A stretch of DNA of 64,000 nt from Siphonodentalium dalli (lineage: Eukaryota > Mollusca > Scaphopoda > Gadilida > Siphonodentaliidae). The stretch spans positions 217,819,982 through 217,883,981 of the forward strand of contig CP136063.1 in NCBI GenBank assembly GCA_032622095.1. Direction: 5' to 3'. Below the pieces are notes generated by a model that was given only the letters and a program-made list of their open reading frames with translations, did not search any database and had not been told where the DNA came from. Below are positions 18,074 to 27,395 of the stretch, piece by piece; within the stretch, counting starts at the first letter, position 1; every line of letters starts with the position of its first letter. The position numbers and the translations under genes were made by a program.

Positions 18074-18448
18074 ATGTTCCCCGTGTATAGAGGCGTACCA
18101 CGGCAATATGGTAATGGTATTGGTTCAATTTTCAAATCAGTTATGAGATCTGCTATACCATTTCTAAAACCGCTTGGTCGGACAGCTTTACAACTTGCGA
18201 AAAAACACACTTTTGGTGTTGCAGATGAAATTATTAATCAAGGTAAAAGTCCGAAAGAAGCGTTGATGTCTGAAGGTAAAAAAGCTTTAAAATCTTTTGG
18301 CACACAAGCTAAAAATCAAATTTTGAACTCGAGAAAAAAACCTAGAAAAAGAGTAGCGACTTCAAAAATGAATCATTCAGCTGTCAAACGCCGAAAAAGT
18401 CAGTCGAAAAATCATCCTAGCAGTCGAGCTCTTGATATTTTTGATTAA
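18074..18448 (+). CDS. basic minor virion protein, pVI/core-like (124 aa)
   Basis: Starts 5 nt after the penton stop. The product opens YRGVPRQYGNGIGSIFKSV, then has an amphipathic helix (residues 18-45) and a Lys/Arg-rich C-terminal third with KKPRKR and KRRKS clusters, ending in SRALDIFD. Adintovirus and Polinton genomes often place such a Gly-aromatic plus basic protein between the two capsid genes. It probably links capsid and DNA or has a lytic helix. Function is inferred. Confidence 0.6.
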   Translation: MFPVYRGVPRQYGNGIGSIFKSVMRSAIPFLKPLGRTALQLAKKHTFGVADEIINQGKSPKEALMSEGKKALKSFGTQAKNQILNSRKKPRKRVATSKMNHSAVKRRKSQSKNHPSSRALDIFD

Positions 18449-18450
18449 TC

Positions 18451-19755
18451 ATGGCACAAATGGTAAATGGATCATGCGAATGCAATAAATCGGAACTTGA
18501 TATAACACATGTTCCACCAACGGTGGCTACAATGTCAGAATCGCAGTGGATCGAAAATCATCCTATTGCACCGCTGAATAATTCTGCTCCGATAGAGTTT
18601 GTCATACCATCTCAAACCGAAAAGTGGACAGATATTAATCAATCTTATCTTTATGTGAAATTCAAAATTACAAAAAAAGATGGAACTAATTTGGTAGCTG
18701 CTACGGAATTAGCACCTGTTAACAATTTCTTTCATAGCATGTTCAGCAGTATCGATGTTTACTTGAACAACAAATTGATAACTTCGAATTCTGACACTTA
18801 CCCATACCGAGCATATTTCGAAAATCTGTTGGGATACTCTCAAGAATATAAAGATAATCAATTAGCAAATTTAGAAATGTGGTATGGCGATACAGCAGAA
18901 CAATTTGAAGAGAGCACCAAAGGTGGTACTAATGCTGGATTAACTTCTAGAGAAAGTTTGATCACTGGTAGTAAATTTGTTGAACTATGCGGACGCTTAC
19001 ACACCGATCTGTTTCTTCAAGAAAAATATTTACCAAATGGAATTGAAATTCGTATCAGATTAAACAGATCACCATCAAAATTTTGCCTCATTGGCTCCGA
19101 GGATGGACAAATTGTTTTCGAATCAGCAGTGTTCCATGTCAGAACAGTTAGTCTCTTTCCAGCGGTCTCAAATAAATTAAATCAAGAAATTGCCCAGTCA
19201 AAAATGAAACTACCTATCAGACGAGTAGAAATAAAAACTTTCACAATTAGTACTGGACTTAGATCAAAAATTGAAGACCACTTATTTCAAGGACAATTAC
19301 CAAAGAGAATTTTTATTGCGTTGGTCGAAAATAAAGATATGAATGGAGATTTGGGTACCAATCCATTCCACTTCAAACATTTCAGTTTGAATAAATTGGA
19401 AGTTAGTCAAGACGGTCATACAATACATAACCGTCCATTTGAACCAAACTTCGCAACAAAACAATGTCTCAGATCATATTTATCTTTGTATCAATCTTTA
19501 GGAATGTTTGGTGTCAACAAATCAATTGGCATTAATTTAAAAGAATATATGAATGGTTATTGTTTGTGGGGTTTCGACTTGACACCGGACCAAGGAAGCG
19601 ACGAGGGACATCTACATCCTATAAAGACAGGGAACCTGCGTTTGGAGCTTCAGTTCTTGACAGCTCTCACTACAGCCGTCAACGTTTTGGTGTATGCTGA
19701 ATTCGACAGTGAAATAGAGATCACAGCTTTGAGAGAAGTGCTTACTGACTATTAG
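18451..19755 (+). CDS. double-jelly-roll major capsid protein
   Basis: 434 residues. The N-terminal pattern (CECNKSELDITHVPPT, SQWIENHPIAPL, PIEFVIP, DINQSYLYVKFKI) and the hexon-like lysis of strands through residue 434 match the F54H12.2-type major capsid proteins of animal Polintons and adintoviruses. It forms the pseudo-hexameric capsomers. It starts 2 nt after the basic protein stop. The protein differs from copy B at one residue (I/L near 285), consistent with strong conservation. Confidence 0.9.
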   Translation: MAQMVNGSCECNKSELDITHVPPTVATMSESQWIENHPIAPLNNSAPIEFVIPSQTEKWTDINQSYLYVKFKITKKDGTNLVAATELAPVNNFFHSMFSSIDVYLNNKLITSNSDTYPYRAYFENLLGYSQEYKDNQLANLEMWYGDTAEQFEESTKGGTNAGLTSRESLITGSKFVELCGRLHTDLFLQEKYLPNGIEIRIRLNRSPSKFCLIGSEDGQIVFESAVFHVRTVSLFPAVSNKLNQEIAQSKMKLPIRRVEIKTFTISTGLRSKIEDHLFQGQLPKRIFIALVENKDMNGDLGTNPFHFKHFSLNKLEVSQDGHTIHNRPFEPNFATKQCLRSYLSLYQSLGMFGVNKSIGINLKEYMNGYCLWGFDLTPDQGSDEGHLHPIKTGNLRLELQFLTALTTAVNVLVYAEFDSEIEITALREVLTDY

Positions 19756-19756
19756 G

Positions 19757-20215
19757 ATGGAGTTCACAACACAGCTATGGAACTACTATGAAGAATACCG
19801 GCGTTCACAACACGTTGCTCCGAGATTAAAACTGATCTTGGACACACTCAACAACGCTACGATTGAAGAACTACAAGAAATTATTCGCAAGGAAGTGTCA
19901 GCAAACTGTGAAGGATGTAAAATAGAACATCCTAGTCAACGTGAACATGTTCTGTGTTTGTTCTCTACAACTGATGATTGGACAAACCAGTTTATCGACT
20001 TAGCACTGATTAAAATTGACATATACAATGTTATGGAAAGATGGTTCCCGAAGCTGATGGAGTTAAACCCACACTGCAAGGAGAAGTTCGAAGCATACCT
20101 TATGTGGGATCATCTGAGAAACAGTTTGGAGCTCAACCGCAAAAAATTCGATGCAGAGTGGACTCTGATGTGGTCACAGCGAGTCAAAGAGAATTACAAC
20201 GATGCAGACAGCTGA
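19757..20215 (+). CDS. late ORF of unknown function, patchily divergent between copies (152 aa)
   Basis: Starts 1 nt after the capsid stop and overlaps the protease start by 14 nt. Acidic, helical, with a Cys pair (CEGCKIEHP, about residues 51-59). The protein differs from the copy-B version (25249-25707) at about 12 sites before residue 40 and about 8 between 100 and 125, yet is identical between about 42 and 100 and at the end. The neighbouring genes differ by zero or one residue. This suggests recombination with another element or diversifying change. No family recognised. Confidence 0.55.
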   Translation: MEFTTQLWNYYEEYRRSQHVAPRLKLILDTLNNATIEELQEIIRKEVSANCEGCKIEHPSQREHVLCLFSTTDDWTNQFIDLALIKIDIYNVMERWFPKLMELNPHCKEKFEAYLMWDHLRNSLELNRKKFDAEWTLMWSQRVKENYNDADS

Positions 20216-20665
20216 ACTTCAATATATTCTGGACAATTCCTGGTTGTGTAAACTTAACACACATGTTTGTGCTAGAGATCTGTTACCAGAGAAGAAACCA
20301 CAGCATATATTGTGAACACGCACTCATCGGATCAGCCAGGAGAACACTGGACATTGATGTTATTCAAGGGAAGATCAGCTGTATACTTCGACTCATTTGG
20401 ACTACCACCACCGAGACGATATATGTTACCATTCATAAAAAGGAACTCATCAGCATGGACTATGAATACAACACGATATCAACATCGTGCGACAAATGTG
20501 TGTGGATTATATTGTATATTCGCACTCCACCACATGATGAAAGGAAAGAGGATGAAAATATTATTCAATTCTCGGGATTTCTTCAAGAATGACAGAACAA
20601 TAGTTCGATGGTTTGGAAAGCACTATGGTCGATTATACAGAAAAGCAAATTTGCTGTTGAATTAA
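20202..20665 (+). pseudogene. adenain-like cysteine protease, frameshifted by a 10-bp deletion
   Basis: Counterpart of the intact 157-residue protease at 24789-25262. Copy A lacks 10 bp at about 20295, inside a repeated GCATAT, so the frame shifts after about residue 37. From 20312 the original frame can be read again and retains the active-site motifs (GEHW, VYFDSFG, QHRATNVCGLYC). The catalytic part can only be made from an internal start. Probably inactive. Confidence 0.85.
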
Positions 20666-21045
20666 ACTTCACCAGGACATCGACGGCTGATATACATACA
20701 ACGCAAAGAAGACGAAGATAACAACGAATGTGTCAACAACTCCACAAAATAGACTCTTTTGTTATTGATTCAGCGTAGGATGTTGTAGGATGTTGTAGGA
20801 TGTTCAATTAAGTTTCTTCAAATCTGAGACCTTGTTTTGTACATAAATTATTGTTCTTTGTTAATATTATTGATGTATAATAATATATTATTGTTCATTG
20901 TTCTTGTTCTTGTTTTTGAAAAATAAATGATAAATTTCAACAAAATCGTTTTCACTGTAGGATCCCCACCAATTGATTCTGTTCGTGTCGATGTGTCATC
21001 TCTGGTCAGAATTATACAAACTTTAAAATTAGTAATGAAAAAATG
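20666..21045. other. 3' region of the late gene cluster (copy A)
   Basis: Non-coding. It contains three tandem copies of an 11-bp unit (TAGGATGTTGT) at about 20777-20808, an AT-rich stretch, and AATAAA at 20922-20927 on the plus strand. This is the only clear poly(A) signal after the capsid cluster. The inner terminal repeat follows. Confidence 0.5.
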
Positions 21046-21484
21046 TCTAAGTCCATTTTCATTTTTTCCGATCAGAAATATCACATCAATGACAGGAATA
21101 TCTATCCTCAGGGGGGAACTATGGCCCAGTACCCATCAGTGGGGGGCACTATGGCCCAGTACCCCCCAGTGGGGGGCACTATGGCCCAGTACCCCCCAGT
21201 GGGGGGCACTATGGCCCAGTACCCCCCAGTGGGGGGCACTATGGCCCAGTATCGAATACTGGACCATAGATCGTCCAGTATTCGATACTGGGCCATAGTG
21301 CCCCCCACTGGGGGGCACTATGGCCCAGTATCGAATACTGGACGATCTATGGTCCAGTATTCGATACTGGGCCATAGTGCCCCCCACTGGGGGGTACTGG
21401 GCCATAGTGCCCCCCACTGGGGGGTACTGGGCCATAGTGCCCCCCACTGGGGGGTACTGGGCCATAGTGCCCCCCATTACTACT
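21046..21484. repeat. terminal inverted repeat, right end of copy A
   Basis: 439 bp. Inverted relative to the left end: an inner shared segment beginning TCTAAGTCC, arrays of the 30-bp G6/C6 unit, and two palindromes whose tips read GGACCATAGATCGTCC (about 21262-21277) and GGACGATCTATGGTCC (about 21340-21355). It ends ATTACTACT. The two tips are in opposite orientations. Confidence 0.9.
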
Positions 21485-21490
21485 CATGTC
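21485..21490. repeat. target-site duplication, right of Polinton copy A
   Basis: CATGTC, an exact copy of 4479-4484. Confidence 0.9.
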
Positions 21491-23965
21491 ATATTAGTAT
21501 TGGCACGAAGCTGGATAAATGCTAATACTAATGGTGGAATAGTTATTAATACATTCTTTTATCCCCAAATAAATTAATGTACTATTTTGCTGTTTAATCG
21601 GCGATCATTTTTCGCTGAGATTTGGCGTCTTGTGTTACCACTAGAAACGGAAGTGATTTCTTGCGATTTGATTGGACAAAACAAAATTCCGGGTAAATTC
21701 GCCCCATGGATATTCGACTTGGTTTGCGAACTTTTTAAGGTATCACTACCCCCAGTGATGCGGGAAACGACACTTCCCCCCACTGATAGATATTGTCGCT
21801 ACCAAGCGTATCTAAGGGCCTTGACCAATCAAATGCACGCATTTTAGTCAAAGCGAAAGTAGTTGTAATTATATTATAATTATATTATAATATCTATTTA
21901 TGGCTAATAATATGGCTGAATATGTCACTCTCACCGGTTTTCTGTGATAAAGTTACCCAGGTTCCTGAAATTGTGATAAAGTTACCCAGGGGCCTATACT
22001 ATAGAATTACATTTGCCGTGTTTCTCCACGTGACAAACTGTCGAATACTATCACAGTGGATCAACGGACACGAACCAAAACCGGAAGTCGTAGATTTCGA
22101 GGTGGAGAAATATCTGTCGACAAATATTTGTTGACATTTTTTGACGGTTTTTTGGGAAAATAAACGCTTGGATAGCATATCTGACCAACTGAAGGTGAGT
22201 GAATATTTCTTCGCTGATGTTCGGACACCGACGATCAATTTAAGTCAGTTGTCATTGTTCGATCGCGGAAAAAATGTCATTTAATCATCGCCGCGAGACG
22301 ATTTCTTCCCCAAAATATCCCAGAAAATCATACTTTTCACATTCATCGCAGACAGCTGTCGCAACAACCTATATACCGGTCGAAATGCCTGTTTTCCCCC
22401 CACAAATGCATATTTTGAGTATTTTCACGGACTGTCTCAAAATTCCAAATTTCATCTTTTGATGCAGGTACCCACCTCGAAAATACTGTCCGGTTAGTCC
22501 TGTACACCCCGGAATCTAGTTGCAATCCACCAGACCCGGCGGACAGTTTTTGTTGTTCAATCAAGAGTCGAAATGGATTAGTTGATTGGCTGCCTTTCGT
22601 TAACAGTGGCACGTTTTGGGGCAACTGCTTTTCTGTTGCAACCATAGTATACTGATCAAGTTTAGTTACCGAGTACAGTTTGCAATTTGTTCTCCTATAT
22701 TCGTTCAGATCGTGTAAGGTCATTAACCAAAGAATCATTTATGGAAATATTGTTAGAACAAGAATATAACAATGCCCTCCATGACCAAGGCCGTAGCAAC
22801 AGGATTGTTTTGATGGTGGTAGGTGTAGATGTATTTTCCAATAGTTTGATATTTCAGCCAGTATATAGCGTGAAATTTGATACTTAAAAAAACAATTAAA
22901 ATTCGATTAATTTAAGAAAAAACAAATCGGGACCCATGGCTGTTCTTTTTCATTATGGCCACTTTCGGGACTCACCACCCGAGTTTTTATTACGATTGTA
23001 TAAAGTTTTAACTACATTTTTCGGGTATATATACACCCCTTTATATTTATGTTTTAAACTACAGGCACCCACCCATATTTCGGAGAATTTTCGCTAATAT
23101 TACATATTATAGAATAGCAATCAAATATGCAGATGTTTATTTCCATTTCTATGAGAGGCCAAATTCACATTTCATAATTAATTGCAGTTAAGCAATAGCA
23201 CTTAAGCATAATTATTTGCGATTAAGCGCAATTCATGGTTATACTGTGTGTAACTATGTACCCCTGGTGAATAAATAGGTGAATCTATAACTAAACCTGA
23301 ACTAATATTGACATATCACCTCCTTGTTTTCATTGCTTTGGATAGTTGTGATTGTGAACTAGTCTAAATTCTTTATCAAAATGGGTGACTCGCGACAGTA
23401 TTACCTTCTGTTTTAGTCGAGTCGAGGAACCAACCCATCAAAGCTCAAGTGTGATCAGATATCGATTATTGAAGTTTGTTATTTCAATTGATTGCTGCCC
23501 AGAAACACGCCGTGAAAAGGGTGGTTTCGGTCAAAATTGCGGATGAAGATGGATAACTCTAAAACAAGTGGTAATACGTAAAATTTCGTGATACTTTAGT
23601 AATTATACGGCCATATTTTGTTGAACAAAATGTTTATAAATCACACGTTTTTTGGGAAATTTGATACCATAGTTGACAGTGGTCAGCATTATTTTTTGCA
23701 GTTAATCGATTCTGATAACTAAAGCTTATTTTGAAGAAATATTGTTGTTGTTGTTGTATCTTTATAATATGGGTCTTTCTGATCGGATTGAGGACCTTTA
23801 GTTTAAATTAGCCAAATGCAGATACACCCGGTCATGCTAATAGTTAGGTTATATGGATAGTTACACTTACTCTCAAGCAACTCATAGCGCTTAATCGGAA
23901 TTAATTGCACTTAAGCGCAATTAATTTCAATTATGCGCAAATGCCATATGTGTGCTTCAGCGCGA
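21491..23965. other. spacer between the two Polintons, dispersed repeats only
   Basis: 2.5 kb with no supported gene. It holds two GTGATAAAGTTACCCAGG motifs at about 21945-21990 (family also at about 61380-61720), a dispersed repeat at 22037-22505 that recurs inverted at 42765-43205, a repeat at about 23390-23800 related to 56150-56500 and 63420-63530, and TTAAGCGCAATTAATT-type short palindromic motifs near 23170-23240 and 23885-23940. Confidence 0.5.
22037..22505 (+). repeat. dispersed repeat, copy 1
   Basis: About 470 bp, roughly 95% alike to the reverse complement of 42765-43205 (shared landmarks: CACAGTGGATCAACGGACAC, GATCGCGGAAAAAATGTC, TACCCACCTCGAAAATACTG). It contains a GTGAGTG that could be a splice donor, so it might be a duplicated gene fragment, but no domain is recognised. 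Confidence 0.6.
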
Positions 23966-23971
23966 TGTGTG
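23966..23971. repeat. target-site duplication, left of Polinton copy B
   Basis: TGTGTG directly before the AGTAGTAAT terminus, repeated exactly at 41269-41274. Confidence 0.88.
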
Positions 23972-24408
23972 AGTAGTAATGGGGGGCACTATGGCCCAGT
24001 ACCCCCCAGTGGGGGGCACTATGGCCCAGTACCCCCCAGTGGGGGGCACTATGGCCCAGTACCCCCCAGTGGGGGGCACTATGGCCCAGTATCGAATACT
24101 GGACCATAGATCGTCCAGTATTCGATACTGGGCCATAGTGCCCCCCAGTGGGGCACTATGGCCCAGTATCGAATACTGGACGATCTATGGTCCAGTATTC
24201 GATACTGGGCCATAGTGCCCCCCACTGGGGGGGTACTGGGCCATAGTGCCCCCCACTGGGGGGTACTGGGCCATAGTGCCCCCACTGGGGGGTACTGGGC
24301 CATAGTGCCCCCCACTGATGGGTACTGGGCCATAGTTCCCCCCTGAGGATAGATATTCCTGTCATTGATGTGATATTTCTGATCGGAAAAAATGAAAATG
24401 GACTTAGA
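23972..24408. repeat. terminal inverted repeat, left end of copy B
   Basis: 437 bp with the two-palindrome layout: outer 30-bp unit array, tip GGACCATAGATCGTCC (about 24101-24116), tip GGACGATCTATGGTCC (about 24177-24192), an inner inverted array and the shared inner segment. G/C run lengths vary by 1-2 bases from the other ends. Confidence 0.9.
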
Positions 24409-24788
24409 CATTTTTTCATTACTAATTTTAAAGTTTGTATAATTCTGACCAGAGATGACACATCGACACGAACAGAATCAATTGGTGGGGATCCTACAGT
24501 GAAAACGATTTTGTTGAAATTTATCATTTATTTTTCAAAAACAAGAACAAGAACAATGAACAATAATATATTATTATACATCAATAATATTAACAAAGAA
24601 CAATAATTTATGTACAAAACAAGGTCTCAGATTTGAAGAAACTTAATTGAACATCCTACAACATCCTACAACATCCTACGCTGAATCAATAACAAAAGAG
24701 TCTATTTTGTGGAGTTGTTGACACATTCGTTGTTATCTTCGTCTTCTTTGCGTTGTATGTATATCAGCCGTCGATGTCCTGGTGAAGT
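24409..24788. other. 3' region of the late gene cluster (copy B)
   Basis: Mirror of 20666-21045. Minus-strand AATAAA is present near 24527-24532, and the 11-bp repeat (complement ACATCCTACA) occurs three times near 24650-24680. No gene. Confidence 0.5.
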
Positions 24789-25262
24789 TTAATTCAACAG
24801 CAAATTTGCTTTTCTGTATAATCGACCATAGTGCTTTCCAAACCATCGAACTATTGTTCTGTCATTCTTGAAGAAATCCCGAGAATTGAATAATATTTTC
24901 ATCCTCTTTCCTTTCATCATGTGGTGGAGTGCGAATATACAATATAATCCACACACATTTGTCGCACGATGTTGATATCGTGTTGTATTCATAGTCCATG
25001 CTGATGAGTTCCTTTTTATGAATGGTAACATATATCGTCTCGGTGGTGGTAGTCCAAATGAGTCGAAGTATACAGCTGATCTTCCCTTGAATAACATCAA
25101 TGTCCAGTGTTCTCCTGGCTGATCCGATGAGTGCGTGTTCACAATATATGCTTGAATATGCTGTGGTTTCTTCTCTGGTAACAGATCTCTAGCACAAACA
25201 TGTGTGTTAAGTTTACACAACCAGGAATTGTCCAGAATATATTGAAGTTCAGCTGTCTGCAT
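24789..25262 (-). CDS. adenain-like cysteine protease, intact
   Basis: 157 residues, overlapping the preceding ORF by 14 nt. The catalytic triad order of adenovirus-type proteases is visible: His in GEHWTLM (about 52), Asp in VYFDSFG (about 68), then Gln and Cys in QHRATNVCGLYC (Q about 98, C about 105). It would mature capsid and core precursors. Candidate substrates with a QRGG/QKGG motif are the ORFs at 30741 and 30322. Copy A has lost the frame through a 10-bp deletion. Confidence 0.9.
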   Translation of the reverse strand: MQTAELQYILDNSWLCKLNTHVCARDLLPEKKPQHIQAYIVNTHSSDQPGEHWTLMLFKGRSAVYFDSFGLPPPRRYMLPFIKRNSSAWTMNTTRYQHRATNVCGLYCIFALHHMMKGKRMKILFNSRDFFKNDRTIVRWFGKHYGRLYRKANLLLN

Positions 25263-25707
25263 CGTTGTAATTCTCTTTGACTCGCTGTGACCACATCAGA
25301 GTCCACTCTGCGTCGAATTTTTTGCGGTTGAGCTCCAAATTGTTTCTCAGATGATCATACATGATGAATGCTTCGAACTTCTCCTTGATGTGTGGGTTTA
25401 ACCACATCAGCTTCGGGAACCATCTTTCCATAACATTGTATATGTCAATTTTAATCAGCGCTAAGTCGATAAACTGGTTTGTCCAATCATCAGTTGTAGA
25501 GAACAAACACAGAACATGTTCACGTTGACTAGGATGTTCTATTTTACATCCTTCACAGTTTGCTGACACTTCCTTGCGAATAAGTTCTTGTAGTTCTTCA
25601 ATCATAGAGTTGTTGAGTGTGTCCAAGATCAGGCTCCATCTCGGAGCAAAGTTTTGTGAACGTTGGTATTCTTCATAGTAGTTCCATAGCTGTGTTGTGA
25701 GCTCCAT
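25249..25707 (-). CDS. late ORF of unknown function, patchily divergent between copies (152 aa)
   Basis: Directly after the major capsid gene (1-nt gap) and overlapping the protease start. Same length as its copy-A counterpart. It differs in two clusters (about residues 3-40 and 100-125) while the middle, with CEGCKIEHP and the DDWTNQFIDLALIKIDIYNV stretch, is identical. Other genes between copies are nearly invariant, so this locus has a different history. No family recognised. Confidence 0.55.
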   Translation of the reverse strand: MELTTQLWNYYEEYQRSQNFAPRWSLILDTLNNSMIEELQELIRKEVSANCEGCKIEHPSQREHVLCLFSTTDDWTNQFIDLALIKIDIYNVMERWFPKLMWLNPHIKEKFEAFIMYDHLRNNLELNRKKFDAEWTLMWSQRVKENYNDADS

Positions 25708-25708
25708 C

Positions 25709-27013
25709 CTAATAGTCAGTAAGCACTTCTCTCAAAGCTGTGATCTCTATTTCACTGTCGAATTCAGCATACACCAAAACGTTGACGGCTGTAGTGAGAG
25801 CTGTCAAGAACTGAAGCTCCAAACGCAGGTTCCCTGTCTTTATAGGATGTAGATGTCCCTCGTCACTTCCTTGGTCCGGTGTCAAGTCGAAACCCCACAA
25901 ACAATATCCATTCATATATTCTTTTAAATTAATGCCAATTGATTTGTTAACACCAAACATTCCTAAAGATTGATACAAAGATAAATATGATCTGAGACAT
26001 TGTTTTGTTGCGAAGTTTGGTTCAAATGGACGGTTATGTATTGTATGACCGTCTTGACTAACTTCCAATTTATTCAAACTGAAATGTTTGAAGTGGAATG
26101 GATTGGTACCCAAATCTCCATTCATATCTTTATTTTCGACCAACGCAATAAAAAGTCTCTTTGGTAATTGTCCTTGAAATAAGTGGTCTTCAATTTTTGA
26201 TCTAAGTCCAGTACTAATTGTGAAAGTTTTTATTTCTACTCGTCTGATAGGTAGTTTCATTTTTGACTGGGCAATTTCTTGATTTAATTTATTTGAGACC
26301 GCTGGAAAGAGACTAACTGTTCTGACATGGAACACTGCTGATTCGAAAACAATTTGTCCATCCTCGGAGCCAATGAGGCAAAATTTTGATGGTGATCTGT
26401 TTAATCTGATACGAATTTCAATTCCATTTGGTAAATATTTTTCTTGAAGAAACAGATCGGTGTGTAAGCGTCCGCATAGTTCAACAAATTTACTACCAGT
26501 GATCAAACTTTCTCTAGAAGTTAATCCAGCATTAGTACCACCTTTGGTGCTCTCTTCAAATTGTTCTGCTGTATCGCCATACCACATTTCTAAATTTGCT
26601 AATTGATTATCTTTATATTCTTGAGAGTATCCCAACAGATTTTCGAAATATGCTCGGTATGGGTAAGTGTCAGAATTCGAAGTTATCAATTTGTTGTTCA
26701 AGTAAACATCGATACTGCTGAACATGCTATGAAAGAAATTGTTAACAGGTGCTAATTCCGTAGCAGCTACCAAATTAGTTCCATCTTTTTTTGTAATTTT
26801 GAATTTCACATAAAGATAAGATTGATTAATATCTGTCCACTTTTCGGTTTGAGATGGTATGACAAACTCTATCGGAGCAGAATTATTCAGCGGTGCAATA
26901 GGATGATTTTCGATCCACTGCGATTCTGACATTGTAGCCACCGTTGGTGGAACATGTGTTATATCAAGTTCCGATTTATTGCATTCGCATGATCCATTTA
27001 CCATTTGTGCCAT
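25709..27013 (-). CDS. double-jelly-roll major capsid protein
   Basis: 434 residues of the F54H12.2-type Polinton capsid family, with the N-terminal ELDITHVPPT / WIENHPIAPL / PIEFVIPS pattern and hexon-like strand-rich body. The single residue change from copy A (L for I near 285) is conservative. It lies between the basic virion protein and the 152-residue ORF in a run of head-to-tail genes spaced 1-5 nt apart. Confidence 0.9.
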   Translation of the reverse strand: MAQMVNGSCECNKSELDITHVPPTVATMSESQWIENHPIAPLNNSAPIEFVIPSQTEKWTDINQSYLYVKFKITKKDGTNLVAATELAPVNNFFHSMFSSIDVYLNNKLITSNSDTYPYRAYFENLLGYSQEYKDNQLANLEMWYGDTAEQFEESTKGGTNAGLTSRESLITGSKFVELCGRLHTDLFLQEKYLPNGIEIRIRLNRSPSKFCLIGSEDGQIVFESAVFHVRTVSLFPAVSNKLNQEIAQSKMKLPIRRVEIKTFTISTGLRSKIEDHLFQGQLPKRLFIALVENKDMNGDLGTNPFHFKHFSLNKLEVSQDGHTIHNRPFEPNFATKQCLRSYLSLYQSLGMFGVNKSIGINLKEYMNGYCLWGFDLTPDQGSDEGHLHPIKTGNLRLELQFLTALTTAVNVLVYAEFDSEIEITALREVLTDY

Positions 27014-27015
27014 GA

Positions 27016-27390
27016 TTAATCAAAAATATCAAGAGCTCGACTGCTAGGATGATTTTTCGACTGACTTTTTCGGCGTTTGACAGCTGAATGATTCATTTTT
27101 GAAGTCGCTACTCTTTTTCTAGGTTTTTTTCTCGAGTTCAAAATTTGATTTTTAGCTTGTGTGCCAAAAGATTTTAAAGCTTTTTTACCTTCAGACATCA
27201 ACGCTTCTTTCGGACTTTTACCTTGATTAATAATTTCATCTGCAACACCAAAAGTGTGTTTTTTCGCAAGTTGTAAAGCTGTCCGACCAAGCGGTTTTAG
27301 AAATGGTATAGCAGATCTCATAACTGATTTGAAAATTGAACCAATACCATTACCATATTGCCGTGGTACGCCTCTATACACGGGGAACAT
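27016..27390 (-). CDS. basic minor virion protein, pVI/core-like (124 aa)
   Basis: Identical to the copy-A product. N-terminal YRGVPRQYGNG, then an amphipathic helix, then a strongly basic C-terminal third (KKPRKR, KRRKS) ending in DIFD. Located between the two capsid genes. Likely capsid-DNA linker or membrane-lytic factor, by analogy with the layout of adintoviruses. Confidence 0.6.
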   Translation of the reverse strand: MFPVYRGVPRQYGNGIGSIFKSVMRSAIPFLKPLGRTALQLAKKHTFGVADEIINQGKSPKEALMSEGKKALKSFGTQAKNQILNSRKKPRKRVATSKMNHSAVKRRKSQSKNHPSSRALDIFD

Positions 27391-27395
27391 TGTTT

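Larger units (their letters stand above)
4485..21484 (+). mobile_element. Polinton/Maverick (adintovirus-like) element, copy A
   Basis: Exactly 17,000 bp between AGTAGTAAT and ATTACTACT, so the termini are 5'-AG and CT-3', flanked by CATGTC on both sides. It carries the diagnostic Polinton set: type B DNA polymerase, RVE integrase with chromodomain, packaging ATPase, adenain-like protease, major and minor capsid genes. It is nearly identical to copy B (23972-41268), which implies recent activity. Three lesions make copy A non-autonomous: a 172-bp deletion in the polymerase, a 10-bp deletion in the protease and a 1-bp insertion in the second accessory gene. Its left terminal repeat is also shorter than the other three. 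Confidence 0.95.
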
